From positions 1 through 52,432 of the forward strand of contig CAZGGU010000005.1 in assembly GCA_964525395.1 (NCBI GenBank): a DNA stretch of 52,432 nucleotides. The letters are read 5' to 3'. The notes below the pieces were generated by a model. The model saw only the letters and a list, made by a program, of their open reading frames with translations. It searched no databases and was not told where the DNA came from. The position numbers and the translations under genes are program-made. Shown one piece after another: positions 9,330-16,828 of the stretch (positions are counted from its first letter, which is position 1; each line of letters opens with the position of its first letter). The stretch is from 2-01-FULL-39-10-A sp964525395 (GTDB lineage Bacteria; Patescibacteriota; Microgenomatia; Levybacterales; UBA12049).

Positions 9330-9358
9330 ATTACACCACACCTGAAGCACTTTGTCAA
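9330..9358 (-). promoter_or_regulatory. Sigma70-type promoter of rho
   Basis: TTGACA (minus strand, 9358-9353), a 17-bp spacer and TGTAAT (9335-9330). The leader is about 80 nt and holds a short GC-rich hairpin (GCCGC/GCGGC near 9305-9316), which could matter for Rho autoregulation. The giant C gene has the same -35 and -10 sequences. Confidence 0.7.
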
Positions 9359-9450
9359 TAAGAATTTATGTTTTAATTAAATATACATAAATAGTGCCAA
9401 ATGCATCAATTTTGCCCCTTTTCTTACAATTTTAGCCTTGGTTAGTACTG

Positions 9451-9479
9451 TTGACATATCCTATAATGTATGATAAACT
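9451..9479 (+). promoter_or_regulatory. Promoter of the DUF11 surface protein gene
   Basis: TTGACA at 9451-9456 with a 17-bp spacer gives TAAACT at 9474-9479. An alternative -10 is the perfect TATAAT at 9462-9467 paired with TTGGTT at 9438-9443. The first 17 bases, TTGACATATCCTATAAT, recur exactly at 12690-12706. Confidence 0.5.
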
Positions 9480-9523
9480 TCCCTTCTGAAGTTAGCAATA
9501 CAGTAAAACGTATTGCTTTTTAT

Positions 9524-10231
9524 ATGAAAAAATCATTATTTATTATTCCAGCAGTTGCACTTTATATGACCTTTGCGGGTCAAGCATTTGCTGCCGGAAA
9601 CTCAACAGTATATGGTGGATACGGTGGATACCAATCTCCTTGCAAGCCTATTTATGGTGGTGGAGAAACATGTATTTCTAAAGGAAACATCTCACTTAAT
9701 AAAACAGTGATGAACCCCTCAACTAAAGAATTTGTTGATAACCTTTCACTTTCTAATGACGCTAAATATGCTGATGGCCAAGATGTAACTTTTAAACTTA
9801 CTGTTACTAATACTGGAGATAAAACTCTTAAAGAAGTTCAGGTTATGGATACTCTCCCATCTGCTCTTAAATTCACAGCAGGACCTGGAACTTATGATTC
9901 AAAAACCAAAACAGTTTCATTTAAAACTTTTGATCTAAAAGCTGGTGAATCTAGAGATTTTACTATAACTGCTAAAGCATCAAACCCTACAAACCAAGCT
10001 GTAGCTTGCGTTATTAACCAGGCTAAAGCTGTTTCAAACGGAAATGAAAGCTCAGATATCGCACAGGTATGTGTAGAAAAAACAGTTGTTACTACTAAAG
10101 GTGGAAACCCAGTTATGGATACTCCTAAAGGCATGACTAAAACTCCTGGAACAGGACCTGAAATGCTAGCATTAGTGGGACTTATCCCAGCTGCCGGAGC
10201 AGGAATGTTTTTAAGAAGAAAATCAAAGTAA
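9524..10231 (+). CDS. DUF11-domain surface protein with C-terminal anchor
   Basis: The 235-aa exported protein has a signal peptide (MKKSLFIIPAVALYMTFAG, cleavage after AFA). A Gly/Tyr-rich segment (STVYGGYGGYQSP) and a DUF11/Ig-like beta domain at about residues 60-185 (DGQDVTFKLTVTNTGDKTL, VMDTLPSALKF) follow. A TPGTGPEM motif comes next, then a hydrophobic stretch and a basic RRKSK end. That tail is built like a sortase or archaeosortase-type sorting signal. No sortase is seen in this window. ATG 9524 is chosen because it begins the signal peptide; the frame opens at ATG 9470, which lies inside the promoter. A strong terminator follows, so the gene is transcribed alone. Confidence 0.85.
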   Translation: MKKSLFIIPAVALYMTFAGQAFAAGNSTVYGGYGGYQSPCKPIYGGGETCISKGNISLNKTVMNPSTKEFVDNLSLSNDAKYADGQDVTFKLTVTNTGDKTLKEVQVMDTLPSALKFTAGPGTYDSKTKTVSFKTFDLKAGESRDFTITAKASNPTNQAVACVINQAKAVSNGNESSDIAQVCVEKTVVTTKGGNPVMDTPKGMTKTPGTGPEMLALVGLIPAAGAGMFLRRKSK

Positions 10232-10258
10232 GAATTACGAATTTCATATTATGAATTA

Positions 10259-10284
10259 TGGATCGCGAAAGCGATCTTTTTTTT
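10259..10284 (+). terminator. Intrinsic terminator with GAAA tetraloop
   Basis: GATCGC-GAAA-GCGATC at 10261-10276 is followed by eight T residues. It closes the DUF11 gene. Palindromic AT-rich flanks (ATGAATTATG before, CATAATTC after) surround it. Confidence 0.9.
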
Positions 10285-10319
10285 GCCTAATTCATGCTTC
10301 ATAATTCTTAATTCAGTAG

Positions 10320-12482
10320 CTAAACTGGCTTTGTATATCTTTCCCTCGAGCTTTGGATCGCCTTTTCTCTATTCTGAGTGGCCGACTTAGGAAGTGGCAA
10401 AGTTTTTGCCAGGAATGGAGGCTGCGTAACTGAATCGATCGCCAGTTTTACAATTGCACGGTAATTCCCTAACGCAAGCAGGTCCTCTTCTTTAAACCTC
10501 TCTCCGAACTCTTTAGCCATGTATGGAGCATCTTCTGCTCCGATTAAAAATGACATCATCGTTCCTGCATTACCAAAAATCGCAGAGCGTACATCTTCCG
10601 GAATCTGAGAAATATACTGATTAGCCAGAATGAGGTCAAGCCTATATTTTCTAGCCTCAGATAGAATCTTAACGAATGAGGATGTAGCGAAATTCTGGAA
10701 CTCATCTACGTAAAGATAGAAATCTCTTCTGTCTTCCTCTTTCTGTGTCACTCTATTCATCGCTGCGAGCTGAATCTTAGTAATAGTCATTGCTCCCAAA
10801 AGCGCAGCATTATCTTCTCCGAGCTTACCTTGAGATAAATTCATGAGGATTATCTTACCCTCATCCATAGCTTTTTGGAGATCGATAGTAGATTTAGGAT
10901 TCTTAATGATATTTCTGATTACTGTACTAGAAACGAACTGCCCAACCTTATTCTGAATGGGAGAAATGGCCTCAGTCCTTAGCTTATCTGTATAATTGGC
11001 AAATTCATTCTCCCAGAATGACTTAAGAACTGGATCTTGGAGATTAGCCACCACCTTTTTTCTAAAGCTCTCATTAGCTAACATCTCAGGCACCATCATG
11101 AGAGTCGCATCAGGCATTTCAATAACCGCAAGAAGAGTATTTCTGAGAATATACTCCAAACGAGGGCCCCAAGAAGTACCATAAAGCTTGTTAAAAATTG
11201 CGACAATTCCTGATACTACCAATTCTTTCTGATGAGGCTCAGTATATTCAAGTGGATTAATCGAGAATGCTCTATCTCGGTCAGATGGATCTAAATAAAT
11301 AATGTCATTTACTCTATATGAAGGAATGTAATCCAGAATCGTCTCGCATAAATCTCCGTGTGGGTCGATGATACAAAAACCCTTCTTATTCCTCATATCA
11401 TTTATGGCCATATTAGCGATCAACGTAGATTTACCTGTACCAGTTTTTCCAATGATATAAACATGGCGACGCCTGTCATTATTCTTAATACCAAACACAG
11501 TAGGCTTATTTTTAAATTCTGTGGAAGCGAAGAAATTAATTTGCTCCTTTTGCTCATCTGTCAAACCTTCAGCTATAGGCAAGTTTGATGGTGGCTCCGA
11601 AAGAACAACATGATGCCAGGAAATAGACTGAATAGTAGACAATTTCTCATTTGGGAAATGAAAAAGTGTTGCTAGCTCTTCCACATTTAGAATCTGCATG
11701 CTCGGCGCAAACCTTTTACTTCTGTCTTCCATAGCCTTAATCATTCTTCCCTTTTGCCATAAATACAACTTCTTCATACTTATGCTATTTCCTTCAGGAT
11801 TATTAAATGAGGCGAAACTGTTGGCTAGCTCATAAATTACCTGCTTAGAGCGATGAAGATCATCAGAATTCACTGCTATACGTACTGCAGTTTTGAAGCC
11901 ATGGAAGGCTATTTTTTCTTCAATTACTTTCGCATTTGGATTAGCATGTTCTGCGCCTGAAGCGTCTTTGGTCTTCTTTTCCGCTGCATGCTTCCCGGAC
12001 TTCTGCCAACCTGAGCCTACTGGATTCAGTAAATATTGGATAATGATTTTATCATTAGCCTGAGCCTTGGATAAAACGGACAAGATACTCGACATTGGAT
12101 CTACTTCTTTGAATTCTTTAAAAGTTTTGATCGGATACAAATAACCAGCTGAGAGCTTCATCTGTCCAGCTGCTAATGTATTCATGGGTTTAAGCATCTC
12201 AGGCATATAGTCTTTTACGGAAACTATCAATGACTTAGGATACTGCGCGGTAAGCTGACCTTCCACGAAAGTTTTCAAACTTGCTGGGCATGTAATATAG
12301 AAATGAATTGTCTGAGAAAAAACACCGATTTCTAAGCTTATAGGAAGTCCTATTTTCCATAAAAGCATGAATCTTTTCCTAAGCCCAGTGAAGCTAGAAA
12401 GGAATTGAACCATCGCTTCTGCTGTCTCTTCCCCGTTTCTGGCTGTACTAATCTCGAGTATTACTCGATCTTTATTATTCAT
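10320..12482 (-). CDS. VirD4/TraG-HerA-like ATPase (type IV secretion coupling-protein family)
   Basis: The protein has 720 aa from ATG 12482 (a longer frame begins at 12533). The N-terminal ~330 residues are unrecognised and include one hydrophobic patch. The RecA-type motor follows: Walker A YIIGKTGTGKSTLIANMAI (~350), a CIIDPHGDLCETILDYIPS segment, IYLDPSDRDRAFSINPLEY, Walker B FYLYVDEFQNFA (~600), and the LILANQYISQIP sensor helix. This matches the DUF87/TraD-TraG 'TraM recognition' family that moves DNA in conjugation. No relaxase, VirB channel gene or plasmid gene is near, so chromosomal DNA pumping or DNA uptake is equally possible. A TATAAT box lies at 12502-12507 on this strand, 19 nt before the ATG. 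Confidence 0.85.
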   Translation of the reverse strand: MNNKDRVILEISTARNGEETAEAMVQFLSSFTGLRKRFMLLWKIGLPISLEIGVFSQTIHFYITCPASLKTFVEGQLTAQYPKSLIVSVKDYMPEMLKPMNTLAAGQMKLSAGYLYPIKTFKEFKEVDPMSSILSVLSKAQANDKIIIQYLLNPVGSGWQKSGKHAAEKKTKDASGAEHANPNAKVIEEKIAFHGFKTAVRIAVNSDDLHRSKQVIYELANSFASFNNPEGNSISMKKLYLWQKGRMIKAMEDRSKRFAPSMQILNVEELATLFHFPNEKLSTIQSISWHHVVLSEPPSNLPIAEGLTDEQKEQINFFASTEFKNKPTVFGIKNNDRRRHVYIIGKTGTGKSTLIANMAINDMRNKKGFCIIDPHGDLCETILDYIPSYRVNDIIYLDPSDRDRAFSINPLEYTEPHQKELVVSGIVAIFNKLYGTSWGPRLEYILRNTLLAVIEMPDATLMMVPEMLANESFRKKVVANLQDPVLKSFWENEFANYTDKLRTEAISPIQNKVGQFVSSTVIRNIIKNPKSTIDLQKAMDEGKIILMNLSQGKLGEDNAALLGAMTITKIQLAAMNRVTQKEEDRRDFYLYVDEFQNFATSSFVKILSEARKYRLDLILANQYISQIPEDVRSAIFGNAGTMMSFLIGAEDAPYMAKEFGERFKEEDLLALGNYRAIVKLAIDSVTQPPFLAKTLPLPKSATQNREKAIQSSRERYTKPV

Positions 12483-12689
12483 GGATACAAATATAGATAC
12501 TATTATAGTAGTTAAATACGCATTCCAATGCAAGAAATTAAGGTTTTAGAATTATTTGTATTTTCTTACATTTCTACTTAGTGAACTATGCATGCGTTAA
12601 AACATCTCTTTTCACAGCTACGAAATATAGCTAGAACGAACAATAAATGTATTCTAGCATATTTCCCCAAAAAATGCATATTATGGGTC

Positions 12690-12718
12690 TTGACATATCC
12701 TATAATATTTAGTATTAT
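12690..12718 (+). promoter_or_regulatory. Promoter reading into the GC-rich island
   Basis: TTGACA (12690-12695), a 17-bp spacer, TATTAT (12713-12718). Its first 17 bases equal those of the promoter at 9451. No gene starts close by; a transcript would run through the hairpin at 12851-12902 into the island genes. The stretch 12534-12689 holds no supportable gene. Confidence 0.65.
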
Positions 12719-12850
12719 ACCCGCCTGATCATACGTAATCCATTTGCGGATTATTTTATGGTCTGTAAAATTTTGCACTTTAACAAGGTAATACAGGAAA
12801 TAAAATAATCAGCTATCGCTGAGCGGTTCTCCTATGCTCTACTCACTTAG

Positions 12851-12902
12851 ACGCACTACACCGTTGCACCCCTATGTTGTTTGGGTGCACGGTGCGGTGC
12901 GT
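12851..12902 (+). promoter_or_regulatory. Strong hairpin in the leader of the island
   Basis: The arm at 12851-12871 (ending CCGTTGCACCC) pairs with the arm at 12883-12902 (starting GGGTGCACGG) over about 18 pairs, with a bulge and two mismatches and an 11-nt loop. No T-run follows, so it is not a simple terminator. It lies 100 nt before the ATG at 13002. Confidence 0.65.
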
Positions 12903-13001
12903 TTAGGATGAGAAAAGCTAGGCAGGAGCTGAGTGGAAGAAATTCTTCCCCTCGTCTATAACGAACCGAGTCAGCAAAAAACCCTACAGCAGAGAGGTGT
13001 C

Positions 13002-14510
13002 ATGAACACACCATTCCCTATTCGGGATCCGACGGATGATCCCACCTATATTGAGTTGCTTCATGTAGCTCTCGAGGCGCAAGAAGCATTGGAACTGGCA
13101 GAGGCCGAACAGGAGCAGGCGCTGAATAATCGCCAACTGCATCCCTACGAGCCCGAGCCCAACCAGCGAGTGAAGCGAGCGCAAGCCGCCTTCATCTCTG
13201 CTCATGACAACCTGTTCGAAGCTGTGCGTCGTCTCGATGCATATGCCTCTCGACCAGCAACAGGGCCAGGAACCGTGATTTCAATGGGAGCTCCGGCTTC
13301 CAGTGGACTCGCACCTGTGGTAGCGACTGCTCCGGCATTCGCGCCACCTATTTCGTTTGGATCAGCAACCGCTGGTTCAGTCCCTAGTTCGGGGCCAATT
13401 CCGGCACCCGACCCCATTCCCCGCGCAAGCGGAAAGACAAGGAGGAATCCTTCGATGTTCGGTCTCACGTGGCCCACCTGGGCCAACCGCACCAACGTCG
13501 GTAAGGCGGTTTTGGCCGCTCTGCTGACCTTGGGTGCGATCATCATCGCGGTGCTCGCCATCGCGTTCGTACGCGGCGACTTCAACTCGCCCGCGGCTCC
13601 GACCATCACGGCCCCCGCCATCGGCACCGGTACCCCGGGCGGTGGCTCGGGCGGCATGGCCAACGGCGGTGTCATCATCGATCTCTACACCTGCACGGTG
13701 AAGAACGAGGATGGCACCACGAGCCCCATCGACAACTGCACCCCTGCCAGTGCGGTCGAGTCGATGGATCCCTACACCCAGCCCAGCCCGGGCCTGAACG
13801 ACAACGATGTCGTGGAGGTGCCCGGCGAGTGCGGCGTGATCCATGAGTATCCCCTGGAGGGCCTCCCCGAGGTCGCCACCAGCGGCAACTTCATCCACGT
13901 CGAGCACTACAACGCCAGCAAGCCCGGCGATCCCGAGGTCGAGTCCGTTCTGGATCACGCCCGCTATGGGGTCAACGGCTTCCTGAAGGGCTACGTCTGG
14001 GAATACAGCATCGAGTGCAGCCTTGACGAGGTCATGGCCAAGGTCGATGCCCAGATCAAGGCCCGCCAGGACGCAGGCGAGAACAACGCCGGCCTCGCCT
14101 CGCAGGAGGTGACGGACGCGCGCTTCTCGTTCATCGACGACAACGGCATCCCCTGGGGCAGCTTCGATCCGAACCGGGCCAATCCCGATTCGCCGAAGTG
14201 CCAGGTCATGAAGGAGTATCCTCTCGCGGGCCGCAGCAAGCTGTCCACGGAAGGCGCCTTCATCCACGTCGAGCACTACATCGGCGGCGAGCCCGAGCGC
14301 GAGAGCATCCTGAGCGGCGATTCGACCTGGAAGGTCGAAGACGGTGCGAAGGGCTTCGTCTGGGAGTACGGCAAGGCGTGCAAGTGGGGTCAGGTCCGTG
14401 ACCAGATCACCCGGCACATCAAGGCTCGTCTCGCAGACCACGCGAACAACGCCGGCTGGATCGCCTGGAACAACCCGGCCATCAACGGTCGGTTCACCGC
14501 CGTCCGGTAG
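13002..14510 (+). CDS. Single-span membrane protein with two tandem copies of an unknown ~100-aa domain
   Basis: I do not recognise a family. From ATG 13002 it has 502 aa; AGAGAGGTG stands just before this ATG, which supports the start. GTG 12933, preceded by AGGAG, is an alternative that adds 23 residues. In order: a helical acidic segment (HVALEAQEALELAEAEQEQA, likely coiled coil), a Pro/Ala-rich linker, one membrane span (~166-190, AVLAALLTLGAIIIAVLAIAF), a Gly-rich linker, a CTVKNEDG segment, then two repeats. Both repeats show C-x-V-[IM]-x-EYPL, FIHVEHY, G-x-x-KG-[YF]-VWEY, a second Cys, IKAR and NNAG. The paired Cys in each repeat suggest disulfide-bonded exterior domains. Function unknown. 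Confidence 0.75.
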   Translation: MNTPFPIRDPTDDPTYIELLHVALEAQEALELAEAEQEQALNNRQLHPYEPEPNQRVKRAQAAFISAHDNLFEAVRRLDAYASRPATGPGTVISMGAPASSGLAPVVATAPAFAPPISFGSATAGSVPSSGPIPAPDPIPRASGKTRRNPSMFGLTWPTWANRTNVGKAVLAALLTLGAIIIAVLAIAFVRGDFNSPAAPTITAPAIGTGTPGGGSGGMANGGVIIDLYTCTVKNEDGTTSPIDNCTPASAVESMDPYTQPSPGLNDNDVVEVPGECGVIHEYPLEGLPEVATSGNFIHVEHYNASKPGDPEVESVLDHARYGVNGFLKGYVWEYSIECSLDEVMAKVDAQIKARQDAGENNAGLASQEVTDARFSFIDDNGIPWGSFDPNRANPDSPKCQVMKEYPLAGRSKLSTEGAFIHVEHYIGGEPERESILSGDSTWKVEDGAKGFVWEYGKACKWGQVRDQITRHIKARLADHANNAGWIAWNNPAINGRFTAVR

Positions 14511-14517
14511 GTCGGCC

Positions 14518-14582
14518 AAGTAGGCAGTCCTGAACATGGAAAGGGAGAATCTCTCGCCCAATCCTTAGGGACTCACCTACTT
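14518..14582 (+). promoter_or_regulatory. Hairpin between the two island genes
   Basis: AAGTAGG (14518-14524) pairs with CCTACTT (14576-14582), and AGTCC (14526-14530) with GGACT (14569-14573). A smaller GGGAGA/TCTC stem sits inside. There is no T-run. It may act as a processing or stability element between the cistrons. Confidence 0.55.
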
Positions 14583-14594
14583 CTTCATTGAGAG

Positions 14595-15146
14595 ATGAAA
14601 AAGAAAGGTCACGGTAAACCTATGAGCAAGCGGCTCATGGTCCTACTCAGGGCGTCCCCGCTCATCCTGCTGCTCCTGCTCTTCGTGAGCACCAGCGCGA
14701 TGGCGAACTCGCCCTCGACCCAGATCACCAACCCGGACGCCGTCGCGGCGCCCACGGTGAACGTCTCCCCTTCGGGCGGCGGTCCGGTCCCCGGATGTCC
14801 TCCTGCCAAACACCTCGGACCTTGGAAGGTCCCGGCAGACGGCGGCAAGGCCATCCGGCATTTCAAGGGCCTGTACGTCTTCAACAACGTCTGGTGGAAC
14901 AACAACCACCCGTCCGTGATCGGGGCTGACTGGAACCATGGCGCTCCGTCGTGGGACCAGGCACCGATCAAGTTCATGCTCAAGGGCAGCGAGATCCGCA
15001 CCCGTGGCATGGGCGGCGAGGCGTACAAGTACGTCAACAACGCAGCCTGCAGGTACAACCTGCGGTTCGAGATCCGTCACGGGAGCGCAACCCAGAAGAG
15101 GCTGCAGACCCTCGTGAACAAGCAGCTCGTCGTCCGGCTGGACTGA
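14595..15146 (+). CDS. Secreted small protein of unknown family
   Basis: The protein has 183 aa with a clear signal peptide: basic KKKGHGKPMSKRL, hydrophobic LLRASPLILLLLLFVST, and a cleavage site after AMA (~38). The mature part is Ser/Pro/Gly-rich to about residue 75, then a compact domain with Trp and Asn clusters (FNNVWWNNNHPSV, DWNHGAPSWDQAP) and a basic C-terminus. There are two Cys residues (CPPAKH; AACRYN), which could form one disulfide. No family is recognised. Another start, ATG 14622, would still keep the signal peptide. The gene is GC-rich like its upstream neighbour, 84 bp away across a hairpin, and probably in the same transcript. Its product may act with the membrane protein. 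Confidence 0.75.
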   Translation: MKKKGHGKPMSKRLMVLLRASPLILLLLLFVSTSAMANSPSTQITNPDAVAAPTVNVSPSGGGPVPGCPPAKHLGPWKVPADGGKAIRHFKGLYVFNNVWWNNNHPSVIGADWNHGAPSWDQAPIKFMLKGSEIRTRGMGGEAYKYVNNAACRYNLRFEIRHGSATQKRLQTLVNKQLVVRLD

Positions 15147-15515
15147 CCCGACTCAACCACGGCAGTCTGGAAACGATTTAGAGAGTGCCAGCTCTTTAGC
15201 TCGTTAAGCCAGATTGCCGTTCGCAAGGGATAAGGACTCCGAGCCAATAGTCGCACGGCCTGGGCAGCTGTAGCTGACTGGCTCGGAGTCCGACGCCCAA
15301 CCAAATCATCAGCTAAAGAACCCAGAACTTTAGCTGGCCTGTGGGATAGGGTCCTGGATCTGATCGCTTGGGGTGCTCCCGAGCTGAATCGGTCCAGGAC
15401 CCGACTCCCTTCTCTATGGTTAGCGCTTGAAGCCAGGACGCCCCGCTATTTAATAGCCGCGCGTTAGCTTAGCGACTAACCAATCCAACCGGAAATAAGT
15501 ATCGGAGGTGTGGTG

Positions 15516-15542
15516 ATGAACCGCATTCGCGATCAGCCCTAG
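15516..15542 (+). CDS. Possible 8-codon leader peptide
   Basis: ATG at 15516 follows the strong Shine-Dalgarno GGAGGTG (15504-15510) at 5-nt spacing and encodes MNRIRDQP before TAG. The stop lies in the loop of the 15533-15547 hairpin. It could be a leader peptide coupling translation to RNA folding, or a chance match in the structured region. Confidence 0.25.
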   Translation: MNRIRDQP

Positions 15543-15849
15543 GCTGAGTCTAATTTTCTAGAGATATTCTCGGAAGCCCGCTGAGCTTCCAATTCGCGAC
15601 GCCTTCACTTCTGGATGGAAAGGTGCTCACGACAACCCAGCCCAGTTCCCTACGAAGGGAATACCTGAAGAGCTAGAAAGGCTCATTTCCTGTAAAACCT
15701 GACCTCAAAAGAGTTCCAAGCTAGTCGGTTAACATCGCGTTGACATGAAGAGCTTAGACAGCTGAAGAGGTTGCCGAGATACGGCAAAAGCAGGGGGACC
15801 AATATTGGCCAGTGCGAGACGCAAGTCTCAATCAAAAACCAATACCCCC

Positions 15850-15898
15850 TGCTCCAATCCCTAAGATATTAAATCTTGATGTTTTGGGAATTGGAGCA
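15850..15898 (+). promoter_or_regulatory. Hairpin sequestering the ribosome binding site of the GT2 gene
   Basis: TGCTCCAATCCC (15850-15861) pairs with GGGAATTGGAGCA (15886-15898), 12 pairs with one bulge. The only Shine-Dalgarno-like sequence before ATG 15907, GGAG at 15893-15896, is inside the stem. Four bases, 15850-15853, are also needed by the upstream stem 15789-15797/15845-15853, so the two structures compete. This layout resembles a translational switch. Confidence 0.55.
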
Positions 15899-15906
15899 AC
15901 TCTAAA

Positions 15907-16806
15907 ATGAAAAAATTAAATAAATCTACATTGTCAGTAATTATGCCTGCATATAATTCAGAAAGTTATATAGAACAGGCTATCCTTTCTGTGCTTAACC
16001 AGACGTATAAAGACTTCGAGTTCATCATAATTGATGATAATTCTACAGATTCTACTCTTAAAATAATCAATAAATTTGCTAGAAAAGACTCTAGAATTAG
16101 AGTTCTCCAAAGTGGAAGAAATCTTAACTGCGGTGGAGATAAATGTGCCAACTTAGGTCTTAAAGCTGCACAAGGAGAATACATCGCTAGAATGGACGCA
16201 GATGATATTTCTTATCCAACTCGTTTTGAGAAGCAAATCAAATTCTTAGAAGATAATAAAAATATCTTTTTAATAGGATCAAATGCTGATGTCATTAATC
16301 ATGAGGGTGAAATCATTGGAGAAAAAACTGAGCCACTTTCAAGTGAAGCTATCTATAAAGCATATTTCGGATTCCATCCATTAGTCCACCCTACATGTAT
16401 GTTTCGAAGTAAACTTAAAAACGGTAAAAGATTTGAATACAAAATTAAATATAGCGCGAATAATGACTACTACACTTTCTTCAGACTTATTTGCCAAGGT
16501 TATAAATTCGTAAATATGGATGAAAGACTTATTAAATACAGAATCCATTCACATAATGCGACCTTCGTACACATGAAACATAAATTTGTTAATTCTTTAA
16601 AGATTAGGTTATCAATCGTACATAATTACGGATACAGACCTAGCTTCAAAGACGTAGTAATGCTATGCGCTCAAACAATGACAGTTATGCTCTTACCTGA
16701 AAGAGTTTTACTTAAAATTTACTTTTTAGCCAAAGGTATTATCTCAAAAGAAGATATTCTCTCTTCTTTCAGGCCTGCACTCTTCAGAAAGTCTTTAAGT
16801 ATTTAA
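15907..16806 (+). CDS. GT2-family glycosyltransferase
   Basis: The protein has 299 aa with a GT-A fold. It has an N-terminal nucleotide-sugar motif (SVIMPAYNSESYIEQAILS; IIIDDNSTDST), the metal-binding DxD region as YIARMDADDISYPTRFEKQ (~residue 95), and the conserved LIGSNADVIN. A basic, weakly hydrophobic C-terminus may touch the membrane. It transfers a sugar to an unknown acceptor, probably in surface-glycan assembly together with the membrane protein 22 bp downstream. The start is ATG 15907. Its leader carries the hairpin described at 15850-15898, so expression may be controlled at translation. Confidence 0.9.
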   Translation: MKKLNKSTLSVIMPAYNSESYIEQAILSVLNQTYKDFEFIIIDDNSTDSTLKIINKFARKDSRIRVLQSGRNLNCGGDKCANLGLKAAQGEYIARMDADDISYPTRFEKQIKFLEDNKNIFLIGSNADVINHEGEIIGEKTEPLSSEAIYKAYFGFHPLVHPTCMFRSKLKNGKRFEYKIKYSANNDYYTFFRLICQGYKFVNMDERLIKYRIHSHNATFVHMKHKFVNSLKIRLSIVHNYGYRPSFKDVVMLCAQTMTVMLLPERVLLKIYFLAKGIISKEDILSSFRPALFRKSLSI

Positions 16807-16828
16807 GCGCTTCCTCTACAATAAATAT

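Larger units (their letters stand above)
15160..15898 (+). ncRNA. Large hairpin-dense region, candidate structured RNA
   Basis: About 740 nt with no long gene carries a near-continuous row of complementary arms. They are 15160-15170/15209-15219 (11 bp, one G-U), 15234-15245/15280-15291 (12 bp, perfect), 15310-15318/15328-15336 (9 bp), 15349-15360/15391-15402 (12 bp, one G-U) enclosing 15366-15372/15378-15384, 15418-15427/15471-15481 enclosing 15445-15449/15453-15457, and 15533-15538/15542-15547. Next come 15572-15577/15585-15590, 15646-15651/15656-15661, 15670-15674/15680-15684, 15728-15733/15739-15744 and 15771-15776/15782-15787. Last is 15789-15797/15845-15853, extended by 15803-15808/15839-15844, enclosing GAGAC-GCAA-GTCTC. 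The GCAA (GNRA) loop is typical of folded RNA. I do not match it to RNase P, tmRNA or known intron cores. It may be one RNA or the long leader of the GT gene. Confidence 0.5.
12784..15899 (+). other. GC-rich accessory island with two orphan genes and structured RNA
   Basis: Base composition changes sharply. The flanks are AT-rich, while most of 13000-15150 is GC-rich (about 60% or more by eye), with codons such as GCC, CTG and CGC where the flanking genes use AGA, TTA and GCT. GC rises stepwise through the first ~500 bp of the first gene. The island holds a hairpin leader (12851-12902), two genes (13002, 14595) with a hairpin between them (14518-14582), and a hairpin-dense non-coding stretch (15160-15898). 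There is no transposase, integrase or flanking direct repeat that I can find. It could be a horizontally gained element, or an assembly chimera, since no read data are available. The upstream promoter is of local type. Confidence 0.6.

Noticed and set aside
10320..12482. Conjugative element or integrated plasmid
   Set aside because: Only the ATPase is present; no relaxase, channel genes, integrase or repeats at the borders.
12578..12778. 66-codon minus-strand frame between the VirD4-like gene and the island
   Set aside because: No SD or promoter in the right orientation, no domain-like pattern, and it overlaps the plus-strand promoter at 12690-12718.
13377..14561. Long reverse-strand frame of 394 codons in the island
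   Set aside because: In GC-rich DNA long antisense frames are expected. The forward frame has a membrane span, repeats and an SD, while the reverse product is compositionally odd (Val/Asp/Gly/Ala).
15160..15898. Group I or group II intron, tmRNA or RNase P RNA
   Set aside because: No recognisable conserved core, no intron-encoded protein, no tag-peptide frame or P4-type motif.
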